64,000 nucleotides of DNA, from the NCBI RefSeq assembly GCF_001278755.1, contig NZ_CP012601.1, positions 1,736,001 through 1,800,000 of the forward strand, read 5' to 3'. Source of the stretch: Bacillus sp. FJAT-22090. Its GTDB lineage: Bacteria; Bacillota; Bacilli; Bacillales_A; Planococcaceae. The notes below the pieces were generated by a model. The model ran no database searches, was not told the origin of the DNA, and worked only from the letters and a program-made list of their open reading frames with translations. The translations under genes and the position numbers were made by a program. Numbering within the stretch: the stretch's first letter is position 1; the number at the start of each line of letters is the position of its first letter. Shown here piece after piece: positions 1 through 7,505 of the stretch.

Positions 1-51
1 ACAAACAAGTCCTTAGGTTTATAAAGTTGTGAGGGAATTATGACAGAAAAA

Positions 52-422
52 GAATATAAAAGTAATTTATTTATTTTGGACCTGTTGATTTCCGTTCAAG
101 GCGGACGCGTTTCGCCGGCAGTTTTTATCACTTACATTTTTTAATTAGTATTTATAGAAAATCGTTGAAAAAGGCGACACTCCTGCGGGAATATCGTAAG
201 CCGAAGACCCAGCAGTTGAAGGGAAGGCAATCTAAGTTCGCCGCATCCTGCTCCTGCGCAAAGCCCGTCGCAAAAGAACTTTTGCGGCAACGATTGCATG
301 ACCAAAATCTTATTTGCCCAAGCGGTTCGGCGCACGCGATCGGTAAGCTTCGGGAAACTTGAACTATCCAATATAGAAATAATTTCCGGTTTATCTACAG
401 TCTGAATATAAAAGTAATTTAT
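52..422. repeat. Repeat A1 with 19-bp flanking direct repeats
   Basis: A GC-rich, non-coding block at 71-403 lies between two perfect copies of the 19-mer gaatataaaagtaatttat (52-70 and 404-422). Its left part (a stretch like TTTCCGTTCAAGGCGGACGC) and right part (CGGTAAGCTTCGGGAAAC, then TTTATCTACAGTC) match repeat A2 near 24012-24517, as does a long central stretch beginning near 130. It lacks about 110 bases that A2 carries and has about 30 of its own. It lies downstream of the ABC permease stop. The right-hand direct repeat overlaps a 16-bp AT palindrome (416-431). The open frames across it are on both strands and unlike any protein I know, so I treat it as non-coding. Positions 1-51 show nothing I can name. 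Confidence 0.75.
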
Positions 423-445
423 ATATAAATTCCTTCTATATTTTT

Positions 446-1153
446 TTAATCTACCATTCGTTTTCTATACACAATTACTGTTAATACTATAAATAGTACT
501 GCCCATAGGCTAATAATTCCTAAATTAGAAAGTACGTCAGAAAATTTTGCTCCTTCTTCTACCAAAGTAGCTAGCTCAATAAGTTGAACGCTTGGCATGT
601 ATTCTGCAAGTTTTAATATTGGATATTTTTCAGCCCATACCGTAACAAAGGAACCCAAACTAAAAATACCAATGACAGGAAGAACTAAAACAGAAGATTC
701 CATAACTGATTTTGCAATAAGTCCTAAAAGTGTGCCAACCGCAATATAAAATACAGCAGATATAATAATAGCTATTGCAACAAGTGTTATATTTGTCGGA
801 TTATATTCGGATAAAAAGGCACTAAAGAAAATAATAACGATCGTTAAAACAAAAGATAATAAACTTTTACCACCAAGAATTTCTAATGTGCTAGCAGGAG
901 ATAGCATTAAACCGCGTAGCGTATTTTTTTCTTTCTCTTCTGCTATTAAACAACATTGCACATAAGTTCCAACCATTGCAAATGTCATGTTAATACACAA
1001 AAAGTGTGCTTGAATTGTGTCTAATCCCATACGGCCGTAAATAGCAGCAATGAATAGTGGTAAGAAAATAACAATTGATACTGCCAAATTTCTTGAAAAA
1101 TCTTTAAAATCCTTTTGAAAAATAGCATTTATACGTTTCCATGAAAAGGTCAT
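446..1153 (-). CDS. ABC-2 type transporter permease
   Basis: This 235-residue protein is a membrane subunit of an ABC exporter. Six hydrophobic segments are visible, near residues 22-40, 50-70, 90-112, 118-146, 153-175 and 208-228, the layout of ABC-2 type permeases. A soluble, charged stretch with EEKEKNTLRG follows the second segment, as is common in the family. Its ATG overlaps the stop of the upstream ATPase gene (ATGA), so the two are translationally coupled and probably form one exporter. The substrate cannot be read from sequence; relatives export peptides, antibiotics or sodium. No convincing terminator follows; repeat A1 lies directly downstream. Confidence 0.85.
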   Translation of the reverse strand: MTFSWKRINAIFQKDFKDFSRNLAVSIVIFLPLFIAAIYGRMGLDTIQAHFLCINMTFAMVGTYVQCCLIAEEKEKNTLRGLMLSPASTLEILGGKSLLSFVLTIVIIFFSAFLSEYNPTNITLVAIAIIISAVFYIAVGTLLGLIAKSVMESSVLVLPVIGIFSLGSFVTVWAEKYPILKLAEYMPSVQLIELATLVEEGAKFSDVLSNLGIISLWAVLFIVLTVIVYRKRMVD

Positions 1154-1998
1154 ACTAATTCTCCCCCTGTCACATTTACAAATATATCTCCTAAAGTAGG
1201 TTCATTTGAATGAACTGTCACCACTCTGTTTTCTTTCATTAAATGATACATTTCTTCCGCACCTGCTGCATTTTTTGGAAGAACTAGTTTCTCATCATTC
1301 GTCAATTCCAATGTTAATGTATCATCTGCAAATTGTTTTTTTAACTTGCTTGGTTGATCCATTAGCTGGATATGTCCTTTATTTAGAAAAGCAACACGAT
1401 CACACAATGTGTCTGTTTCTTGCATATCATGTGTTGTTAAAAATATAGTTGTACCTCTTTTATTTAACTCCCTTAATCCATTGTAAATATGGAGGGTGTT
1501 CACTGGATCTAAAGCAGACGTCGGCTCGTCTAAAAATAATAACTCTGGTTCATGAAGGATGGCTCTTGCTAAAATAACACGTTGTGTCATACCTTTGGAT
1601 AAGGTAGATACTTTCTTTTTACTTTCCTCTTTTAGATTTACAAAGCCAAGCGCCTCATCAACTTTGCTAGTTGGAAGATCGTAAAGTTGGCAATATAATT
1701 TTAAATTCTCATATATAGTAAGTCGACCATACAGCCCACTATTATCCGTTAGAACCCCAAAACGCTTCCGAGCAGTCGGAGTATTTAGAGTAGATACATT
1801 CTCACCAAAAACAAATGCTTTTCCTTCGGTTGGCTCTAACTGACCAGTTAAAATTTTGATCGTCGTCGTTTTCCCTGATCCACTTGGTCCAAGAAAGCCA
1901 AAAATTTCTCCTTTTTTCACATAAAAATTGACATCTTCAAGTGCTTTAAAATTAGAAAATATTTTTGCTAATCCTTTTACTTCAATTGCATTTTCCAT
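1150..1998 (-). CDS. ABC transporter ATP-binding protein
   Basis: A 282-residue nucleotide-binding subunit. It has a complete Walker A (GPSGSGKTT), a signature region written LSKGMTQR, Walker B (LLFLDEPTSALD) and the switch histidine in TTHDMQE, so it should hydrolyse ATP and drive the permease encoded next. I chose the ATG at 1998 because AGGAGG lies six bases upstream. The earlier in-frame starts at 2028 and 2004 lack a usable site; the one at 2004 abuts the AGGAGG. A C-terminal domain of about 70 residues follows the ATPase core, as in many ABC-2 systems. It is the second gene of a three-gene unit behind a LytTR-type regulator. Confidence 0.9.
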   Translation of the reverse strand: MENAIEVKGLAKIFSNFKALEDVNFYVKKGEIFGFLGPSGSGKTTTIKILTGQLEPTEGKAFVFGENVSTLNTPTARKRFGVLTDNSGLYGRLTIYENLKLYCQLYDLPTSKVDEALGFVNLKEESKKKVSTLSKGMTQRVILARAILHEPELLFLDEPTSALDPVNTLHIYNGLRELNKRGTTIFLTTHDMQETDTLCDRVAFLNKGHIQLMDQPSKLKKQFADDTLTLELTNDEKLVLPKNAAGAEEMYHLMKENRVVTVHSNEPTLGDIFVNVTGGELV

Positions 1999-2059
1999 AA
2001 TCATCCTCCTAATTGTTTGGCTGAACATTTCGTATGTACACCCTTAGATTAAGAGATTT

Positions 2060-2090
2060 ACAGTATGAAAACATCTTATTTATAGTGAAA
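2060..2090 (-). promoter_or_regulatory. Candidate LytTR-type direct repeat
   Basis: On the plus strand ACAGTATGA (2060-2068) and ATAGTGAAA (2082-2090) are two similar nonamers 22 bases apart. They partly fit the LytTR-domain consensus, two nine-base direct repeats separated by 12-13 bases; I count about 7/9 and 6/9 matches. They lie between the LytTR regulator gene and the ATPase gene it may control. The region is AT-rich, so chance similarity is possible. Confidence 0.25.
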
Positions 2091-2116
2091 GGAGTCATTT
2101 TAGGGTTGAATGGAGC

Positions 2117-3127
2117 TTATTTTAAGCCCAACATTCCTTTTAAATCTGCCATTTTCGATTTTGATAATGGAACAGACGATTTATTATGATCTTCTAGTAC
2201 AAGGCTATAACTATTTCTTGTCCATGTGATGACTTCGCGAACTTTTTGTAGATTTACTATATAGGAACGATGACATCTAAAAAAACCAAATGGAAGTAGT
2301 CGATCTTCTAATTCATTTAATGTAAAACTACAAGGAAAATTTTCTCCTTTTATATGTAAAAATGTTTGCCCTTCTGTACTTTCAATATAATCAATTTCAG
2401 GAGGATCAAATAATACAATTTTTTCATTTACTTTCGTCGGGATTTTTTCAAACCGAATAGGTTGGGCAATTTTATCTTTTACATTATCATTAACCTCCGA
2501 AAAATCCTCATCTGGATTTTCTTCTTCGATTTGTAATAGATGGATTCCTTTATCATCTAATCGAAAAATTTTATCGGCAAATGTAACGGCGCTTTCAATT
2601 TGACCAGTCAAAATTAATATAGTTTTTTGAGCAGTTTTTAGTTGTTTTAGAACGTTAGTAAATATACGCTTAGATTCCACATCTAAATTTTGATCGAGTT
2701 CTTCCATTATGTAAATTTCAGGATCCTGAATAAGTAGGTATGCTAACTGCACACGTTTTTTTTCAGAGTATGTAAGTTGTTTTAATTTTTTATTTATCTT
2801 CGAATCAAGTTGAACTAAACGAACTATATCTTCTATAATCACTTCTGATTTATATAACTGTCTGAAAAATTTTAATGACTCTTTAACAGTTAGACGTTCG
2901 TATACTCCATCAATAAGAAAGAAAAATCCTAATGCTTCATCTGGATTATGTTGAATTTCTCCATTAGATAACAATGTCTTTCTTAATAGAATATCAATAA
3001 GCTGTTCACGAACGTTCACGCTCGTACATAATGCAACAACCTCACCTGGAACTGTCGTTAAATCAAATGCAGGAAAGATAACAGAATCATTTATCTGTTT
3101 CTCGGCTTGTAAAAAGTTAAGGGACAT
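2117..3127 (-). CDS. Degenerate ABC-ATPase domain fused to LytTR DNA-binding domain
   Basis: This 336-residue protein has two parts. Residues 1-200 follow the course of an ABC ATPase, but the catalytic motifs are worn. The Walker A site reads CTSVNVREQ with no GKS/T, the Walker B acid pair sits in YIMEELDQNLD, and the switch histidine is replaced in LTGQIES. A signature-like LTYSEKKRVQLA remains. Residues 230-336 are a LytTR DNA-binding domain with the hallmark FFRCHRSYIVNL. It is the first gene of a unit with a real ABC ATPase and permease, so it probably controls that transporter, perhaps by pairing with the active ATPase (inference). The start at 3127 has AGAGG upstream. Fusions of this kind occur in other Firmicutes but are little studied. 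Confidence 0.85.
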   Translation of the reverse strand: MSLNFLQAEKQINDSVIFPAFDLTTVPGEVVALCTSVNVREQLIDILLRKTLLSNGEIQHNPDEALGFFFLIDGVYERLTVKESLKFFRQLYKSEVIIEDIVRLVQLDSKINKKLKQLTYSEKKRVQLAYLLIQDPEIYIMEELDQNLDVESKRIFTNVLKQLKTAQKTILILTGQIESAVTFADKIFRLDDKGIHLLQIEEENPDEDFSEVNDNVKDKIAQPIRFEKIPTKVNEKIVLFDPPEIDYIESTEGQTFLHIKGENFPCSFTLNELEDRLLPFGFFRCHRSYIVNLQKVREVITWTRNSYSLVLEDHNKSSVPLSKSKMADLKGMLGLK

Positions 3128-3159
3128 TGTAAAACCTCTATTCTATGAATCTTTTTCTT

Positions 3160-3168
3160 ATTATACCA
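3160..3168 (-). promoter_or_regulatory. Extended -10 promoter of the LytTR/ABC unit
   Basis: On the minus strand TGGTATAAT gives a perfect -10 (3160-3165) with an extended TGn element. I see no strong -35, which an extended -10 can compensate for. The start codon of the LytTR gene lies about 33 bases downstream of the -10. Confidence 0.5.
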
Positions 3169-3190
3169 GTAAAAGTATTTTATAATATTT

Positions 3191-3226
3191 AAAAATAAAA
3201 CACGAACCTCAGAGGTTCGTGTTTTA
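3191..3226 (-). terminator. Rho-independent terminator after TRAP operon
   Basis: A near-perfect inverted repeat, AAAACACGAACC/GGTTCGTGTTTT, is followed on the minus strand by a T-rich tail (TTTTATTTTTAAA). It begins just after the stop codon of the TRAP permease gene. Confidence 0.9.
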
Positions 3227-3230
3227 TAAT

Positions 3231-5246
3231 TTATAATGCAATTGCTTGTTTATCCTTATTTTTCTCACGCGTAACTAATTGAATTGCTAGTAAAATCCCA
3301 AATACAACTAATCCTACGATATCAGAAATACTTTCTGGATATATTAACAATAAACCTGAGCCTACTGCAAATATTCTCTCAATCCAAGTCACTTTTCGGT
3401 ACCAGTAACCAATCATCCCTGCTCCAATTGCAATCATTCCAATTATTGCGGTAAAGAACACCCAAATTATTTCCCAAAATGTTGTATCAATCATTAATAA
3501 GGTTGGTGAAAATACAATCATATATGGAATTATAAAAGCAGCTATAGCAAGTTTTGAGGCTTGCACACCCGTTTTAATAGGATCTCCACCCGAAATACCT
3601 GAGGCAGCAAAGGCGGCAAGCGCTACTGGCGGGGTTATATCCGCGATAATTCCGAAATAGAAAACGAAGAAATGTGCTGATAATAACACAACAATTGGTA
3701 CTGCGCTTTGTGGTACGTCTGGTGCTAATAATGCGATTATTGCTGGTGCAGCAATGGTTGATGTAATTACATAGTTTGCCGTTGTAGGAGCACCCATTCC
3801 CAAAATAAGGGAAGCGATCATTACAAAGAACAAAGTTAACAAAATACTTCCGCCTGCAAGTTTAACTAGGCTCGTTGCTAAGCTTAAACCTAAACCAGTC
3901 TTTACAACAACTCCGACGATAATTCCTGCACATGCAGTTGCTGCAACTACACCTAGAGCAGTTCGTGCTCCATCTACTAAAGCATCCAAAATTTCAAGAG
4001 GTCCAAGACGAGTATCCTTGTTGATTAAACCAACTATGATGCAGGCCAAAATTCCATATAAAGCAGAGTGAATAACCGGAACTCCTACCATCATAAGTAT
4101 AATGATTAGGAAAATAGGTAAAATTAAATAGATCTTTTTTAATATCTCTTTGCGATCAGGCATTTGTTCATCCGTTAATCCTTTAAGACCTAATCTTTTT
4201 GCTTCAAAATGTGTCATTATCCATATTCCTGTAAAATACAGTATTGCAGGAATAGCAGCAGCTTTTGCAATATCCCAATATGTTATTCCCCGCCCGATAA
4301 ATTCAACCATCAAGAACGCGGCAGCACCCATAATTGGAGGCATTAGCTGTCCACCTGTAGAAGACGATGCTTCTACAGCTCCTGCAAAATCCTTTTTATA
4401 CCCGAGCGATTTCATCATTGGAATTGTATAAGCACCCGATGTAACTACATTTGCTACAGAACTACCAGATATCATTCCTTGCAAAGCAGAAGAGAAAATT
4501 GCTACTTTTGCTGGACCACCGATTAACTTTCCGGCTACAGCAACGGATAAATCATTAAAGTATTGTCCTACTCCAGTTTTCACTAAAAACGCACCAAATA
4601 ATAAGAATGCGAAAATATAGGTAGAAGAAACTGCTAGTGGCGTACCTAATATCCCATCCGTCGTAAAGAACATTAAATTTACAATGTTCTCAATACTTTG
4701 CCCTCGATGTGCCATGAATGCAGGGAAATAAGGACCTAAATATGCATACACTAGAAACAATCCTGCGATAATTGTGATAGGTAAACCTACTGCACGTCTT
4801 GCTGCTTCTAATACTAGGACTATTGCAAGTAGTCCAACGTAAAAGTCGATTCCTTCAAATTGTCCCAAACTCTGAACGAGGCGGTTATAATGAATCGTCC
4901 AGTAGCTTCCCACTAAAATCGCACCTGCTCCAAGTATAAAATCGTAAAATGGAATTTTAGTTTTCGATAATTTACGACGTGCAGGAAACAGTAAGAATAC
5001 AAATAATAAACCAAATCCTAAATGGACTGTTCGTTGAATTTGTGCTGGGAACTGACCGAAAATAGCCGTGTATAGCTGAAATAAAGAAAATGCCATTAAA
5101 CCAAAATAAATGACATATTTTAATATTCCACTTAAAGTACGGGTATTAGATTCTAAATCGTATTTTTCTAAAATGGCCTGCTGATCCTCGACAGACAGCT
5201 CTTCAAACTGGTTGCCTGGAGATTTTGGGTTCTTCTTATCGTCCAT
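3231..5246 (-). CDS. TRAP transporter fused permease (4TM+12TM), TAXI type
   Basis: A 671-residue polytopic membrane protein in which the small (DctQ-like) and large (DctM-like) TRAP subunits are fused. The first roughly 150 residues hold a soluble start (residues 1-40) and four hydrophobic segments. The rest carries many membrane segments and the glycine-rich stretches typical of the large subunit, for example the GMISGSSVANV region near residue 260 and GMGAPTTANYV near residue 480. It should couple solute uptake to a cation gradient, using the TAXI lipoprotein encoded upstream. Its ATG (5246) overlaps the previous gene by 11 bases and has AAAGGAG nine bases upstream. Ligands of TAXI systems are mostly acidic compounds such as glutamate; the substrate here is unknown. 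Confidence 0.92.
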   Translation of the reverse strand: MDDKKNPKSPGNQFEELSVEDQQAILEKYDLESNTRTLSGILKYVIYFGLMAFSLFQLYTAIFGQFPAQIQRTVHLGFGLLFVFLLFPARRKLSKTKIPFYDFILGAGAILVGSYWTIHYNRLVQSLGQFEGIDFYVGLLAIVLVLEAARRAVGLPITIIAGLFLVYAYLGPYFPAFMAHRGQSIENIVNLMFFTTDGILGTPLAVSSTYIFAFLLFGAFLVKTGVGQYFNDLSVAVAGKLIGGPAKVAIFSSALQGMISGSSVANVVTSGAYTIPMMKSLGYKKDFAGAVEASSSTGGQLMPPIMGAAAFLMVEFIGRGITYWDIAKAAAIPAILYFTGIWIMTHFEAKRLGLKGLTDEQMPDRKEILKKIYLILPIFLIIILMMVGVPVIHSALYGILACIIVGLINKDTRLGPLEILDALVDGARTALGVVAATACAGIIVGVVVKTGLGLSLATSLVKLAGGSILLTLFFVMIASLILGMGAPTTANYVITSTIAAPAIIALLAPDVPQSAVPIVVLLSAHFFVFYFGIIADITPPVALAAFAASGISGGDPIKTGVQASKLAIAAFIIPYMIVFSPTLLMIDTTFWEIIWVFFTAIIGMIAIGAGMIGYWYRKVTWIERIFAVGSGLLLIYPESISDIVGLVVFGILLAIQLVTREKNKDKQAIAL

Positions 5247-5745
5247 TCAGTCTGACTCCTTTCATTTTTTCAACTAGAGATATTTTTTTCACTTCAAATA
5301 AATATGACTTTCCTCTAACGAGATTCGTTTTTAAATCAAATATCTTATTTTTATATTTAAAACTTAATGGGTAGTCAACATCCCCAATATATAAGGTGAA
5401 GTTTTGTAAGACTGCATCATCATATTGAAGCGTATAAATCCCATCCTGATAGTTTAACTTTTGACCTTCCTCTGGATAACTAGGCATACCAATCGCAACG
5501 TCACTATATTTCATTGACATTAAACGAATTTTATTTGTATCTTCTACTCTATAACTCTCAATAACATCAGTCAGATGAATAGAATGAGTAAAAATAATTT
5601 GAAAGTCTTTCTCTTCACTTATTGGTATGTAATGGAGAACGGAGTTCTCGTTTCTTGTTTCCGTAAAGACAAACACGGTCCACATTGGAATAAATAATAA
5701 ACTTATAAGTATTATGATTAAAAAAGTTGCTATTATTCTTTTCAT
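5236..5745 (-). CDS. DUF1850-type protein of TAXI-TRAP operon
   Basis: A 169-residue protein with an N-terminal hydrophobic segment (residues 3-22), either a signal anchor or an uncleaved signal peptide, and a mostly beta, probably extracytoplasmic remainder. It resembles the DUF1850 proteins commonly placed between the solute-binding protein and fused permease of TAXI-TRAP operons; their role is not known. I start it at the ATG at 5745 with GGGG eight bases upstream. A GTG 33 bases earlier is in frame but lies inside the hairpin that separates it from the lipoprotein gene. Confidence 0.75.
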   Translation of the reverse strand: MKRIIATFLIIILISLLFIPMWTVFVFTETRNENSVLHYIPISEEKDFQIIFTHSIHLTDVIESYRVEDTNKIRLMSMKYSDVAIGMPSYPEEGQKLNYQDGIYTLQYDDAVLQNFTLYIGDVDYPLSFKYKNKIFDLKTNLVRGKSYLFEVKKISLVEKMKGVRLNGR

Positions 5746-5768
5746 GAAGCGAACCCCATTTAATGAGT

Positions 5769-5804
5769 AAAGAGGCACGAAGCTATTCGCAACAGAGCCT
5801 CTTT
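5769..5804 (-). promoter_or_regulatory. Intercistronic hairpin after TAXI lipoprotein gene
   Basis: AAAGAGGC and GCCTCTTT form an eight-base stem with a loop of about 20 bases just after the lipoprotein stop codon. On the minus strand no T tract follows. It may protect the upstream mRNA or partly stop transcription, giving more binding protein than permease. Confidence 0.5.
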
Positions 5805-5814
5805 CTCCTGATTA

Positions 5815-6807
5815 TTACTTGTTTACTTCATCAAAATATTTTTGCGCGCCTGGGTGAATTTCAATACCAATACCATCTAAGCCAGTTTCAGCTTTAATAA
5901 ATTCCCCTTTTGCATGACTTATTTTTTCTGTGTTATCGTATATTGCTTTTGTAATTTCATATACTAAATCTTCTGGAAGTTCTTTTTTAACAGCTAGCAT
6001 TGCAAGTACTGAAACTGCTGGAACTTCTTCTTTTAATCCATAAGTTCCCGCTGGAATCTTATCTTTTGCATAATATGGGTATTTCTTGATCAATGCATCG
6101 GCCTTTTCTTCACTTACTGGAATGATTGTTACTTTATTAGTTGCGTTTAACGCTTCAACAGCACTAGTTGGATAACCTGCTGTAATAAATGCAGCGTCAA
6201 TTTGTCCAGATTGAATACCATCTGTCGACTCACCGAAATCCAAGTTTTGTGCTTCGATATCATCCATTGTTAAACCATGAATTTCTAATAACTGTTCTGC
6301 GTTTGCGTAAGTACCAGAACCTGGAGCACCAACAGAAACTTTTTTACCTTTTAAGTCATCGTATGAAGTAATACCTGAATCAGCTAAAGTTACTAGTTGA
6401 ATTGTTTCAGGGTAAAGTGCACCTAGTGCAGAAACACTATCCGTTTTTTTACCCTCAAACATTAATGTACCTTCGGTTCCGTAGAATGCAATGTCCGTTT
6501 GAACAAAAGCAATATCGCCTTCACCATTTTGTAACGCTGTCATGTTTGCAGCGGATGCTTGAGAAACTTCTGCAGTTGTTTTAATATCTGTTTCTGTAGA
6601 AATTAACTCTGCAAATGTACCACCAAGAGGATAATACGTCCCTTGTGTTCCGCCAGTTAATAGACTCAAATATTTAACATCTTCTTTTGTTTTACCAGAT
6701 TCTTCTCCAGACCCGCTTTCAGAACCATTCTCAGTTGAGCCACAAGCTGATAATATAAATAATGCTATAATACTTAAGATTGCTACCCATTTGAATTGCT
6801 TTTTCAT
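5815..6807 (-). CDS. TAXI-family TRAP solute-binding lipoprotein
   Basis: A 330-residue binding protein with a lipoprotein signal peptide: a lysine-rich start, a hydrophobic core and a lipobox LSAC with the lipidated cysteine near residue 22. The mature part starts with a flexible Ser/Gly/Glu-rich linker, then LSLLTGGTQGTYYPLGG, the family's typical N-terminal ligand-binding strand and glycine loop. It presents solute to the fused TRAP permease encoded two genes downstream. I use the ATG at 6807; a TTG directly before it is also in range of GGGAGG. It is the first gene of the operon and follows a recognisable promoter. Confidence 0.93.
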   Translation of the reverse strand: MKKQFKWVAILSIIALFILSACGSTENGSESGSGEESGKTKEDVKYLSLLTGGTQGTYYPLGGTFAELISTETDIKTTAEVSQASAANMTALQNGEGDIAFVQTDIAFYGTEGTLMFEGKKTDSVSALGALYPETIQLVTLADSGITSYDDLKGKKVSVGAPGSGTYANAEQLLEIHGLTMDDIEAQNLDFGESTDGIQSGQIDAAFITAGYPTSAVEALNATNKVTIIPVSEEKADALIKKYPYYAKDKIPAGTYGLKEEVPAVSVLAMLAVKKELPEDLVYEITKAIYDNTEKISHAKGEFIKAETGLDGIGIEIHPGAQKYFDEVNK

Positions 6808-6855
6808 CAATTCAATTCCTCCCTTTTCTATATATTATTCCCCAAGTACATTATA

Positions 6856-6883
6856 ATTTTACCATAATTATTCGAATTGCCAA
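6856..6883 (-). promoter_or_regulatory. Promoter of TAXI-TRAP operon
   Basis: The minus strand carries TTGGCA (6878-6883), 16 bases, then TAAAAT (6856-6861) with an extended TGG before the -10. It lies about 50 bases upstream of the lipoprotein start codon, in an otherwise very AT-rich spacer (6808-7013). Confidence 0.6.
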
Positions 6884-7013
6884 CCTATTATATTTATTCA
6901 CTATTATCACTCTAATATAAATACTAAATTATGTTATATTCTATAAAAAATAATAGATTTTTTTGTTTTAACATATAATTTCAAGCCAAATATATGAATA
7001 TATATTCATTTTT

Positions 7014-7058
7014 CCAAAAAAAAAAAACATACATAAATCTTATAAAGATTCATGTATG
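7014..7058 (-). terminator. Terminator after ricA
   Basis: A long, nearly perfect stem CATACATGAATCTT/AAGATTTATGTATG is followed on the minus strand by about eleven T residues. It ends the miaB-ricA unit. Confidence 0.95.
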
Positions 7059-7070
7059 CCCTTTTATATT

Positions 7071-7505
7071 TTAAGAGCAGCTACCTGGTGTTGAGTTTCT
7101 TACTTGAGATCCTGTTTCCCCTCTTAGTAAGTCGCCTTCGGTTGCTTCAATAATTTGATTTGTAACATTGTTAGAGATTGAGTTAGCTACTAACTGAAGA
7201 AGACTGTTAACATCTCCTTGTGATTGCTTAAACTCTTGAACAATAGGAATTTCATCAATTTCAGCTTCAATTGCTTCAATTTTTCCTTCAATCATTTTTA
7301 GAGCCTTTTCTTTTCCTAAATGTTGAAAGTTTACTGCTTGTTTTTGTAAACTTTTAAGACTGGCAATTTTTTCACGAACTTGCTGGTTTTCATTGATTTG
7401 TGCTTCCGCTCTTTTGAAGAAATCTACTTCTTCTGTGTTGGCAATCATGTTAGCTATTTCTTTTGCTTTTTCAATGATTTCGTCTCTTGAATACTTTGTA
7501 GTCAA
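7071..7505 (-). CDS. ricA: RicA (YmcA), RicAFT complex subunit
   Basis: A 144-residue, largely helical, charged protein of the YlbF/YmcA family. In B. subtilis RicA forms a complex with RicF and RicT that carries iron-sulfur clusters, helps RNase Y mature operon mRNAs and influences sporulation, competence and biofilm choice. The C-terminus ends PGSCS, and this single near-terminal cysteine is a plausible cluster ligand. The gene begins directly after the miaB stop codon, the same pairing as in B. subtilis (ymcB-ymcA). RNase Y itself is encoded about 6 kb away in this window. A strong terminator follows. In B. subtilis cotE and mutSL come next; here a TRAP operon does. Confidence 0.9.
   Translation of the reverse strand: MTTKYSRDEIIEKAKEIANMIANTEEVDFFKRAEAQINENQQVREKIASLKSLQKQAVNFQHLGKEKALKMIEGKIEAIEAEIDEIPIVQEFKQSQGDVNSLLQLVANSISNNVTNQIIEATEGDLLRGETGSQVRNSTPGSCS

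Noticed and set aside
40-144. Plus-strand 34-codon frame starting ATGACAGAAAAAGAA with a GAGGGA site
   Set aside because: It runs from the 19-bp direct repeat into repeat A1 and ends within it; the match to a ribosome site is probably chance.
141-371. Overlapping plus- and minus-strand frames across repeat A1
   Set aside because: GC-rich repeat DNA keeps frames open on both strands. No ribosome site and no family resemblance.
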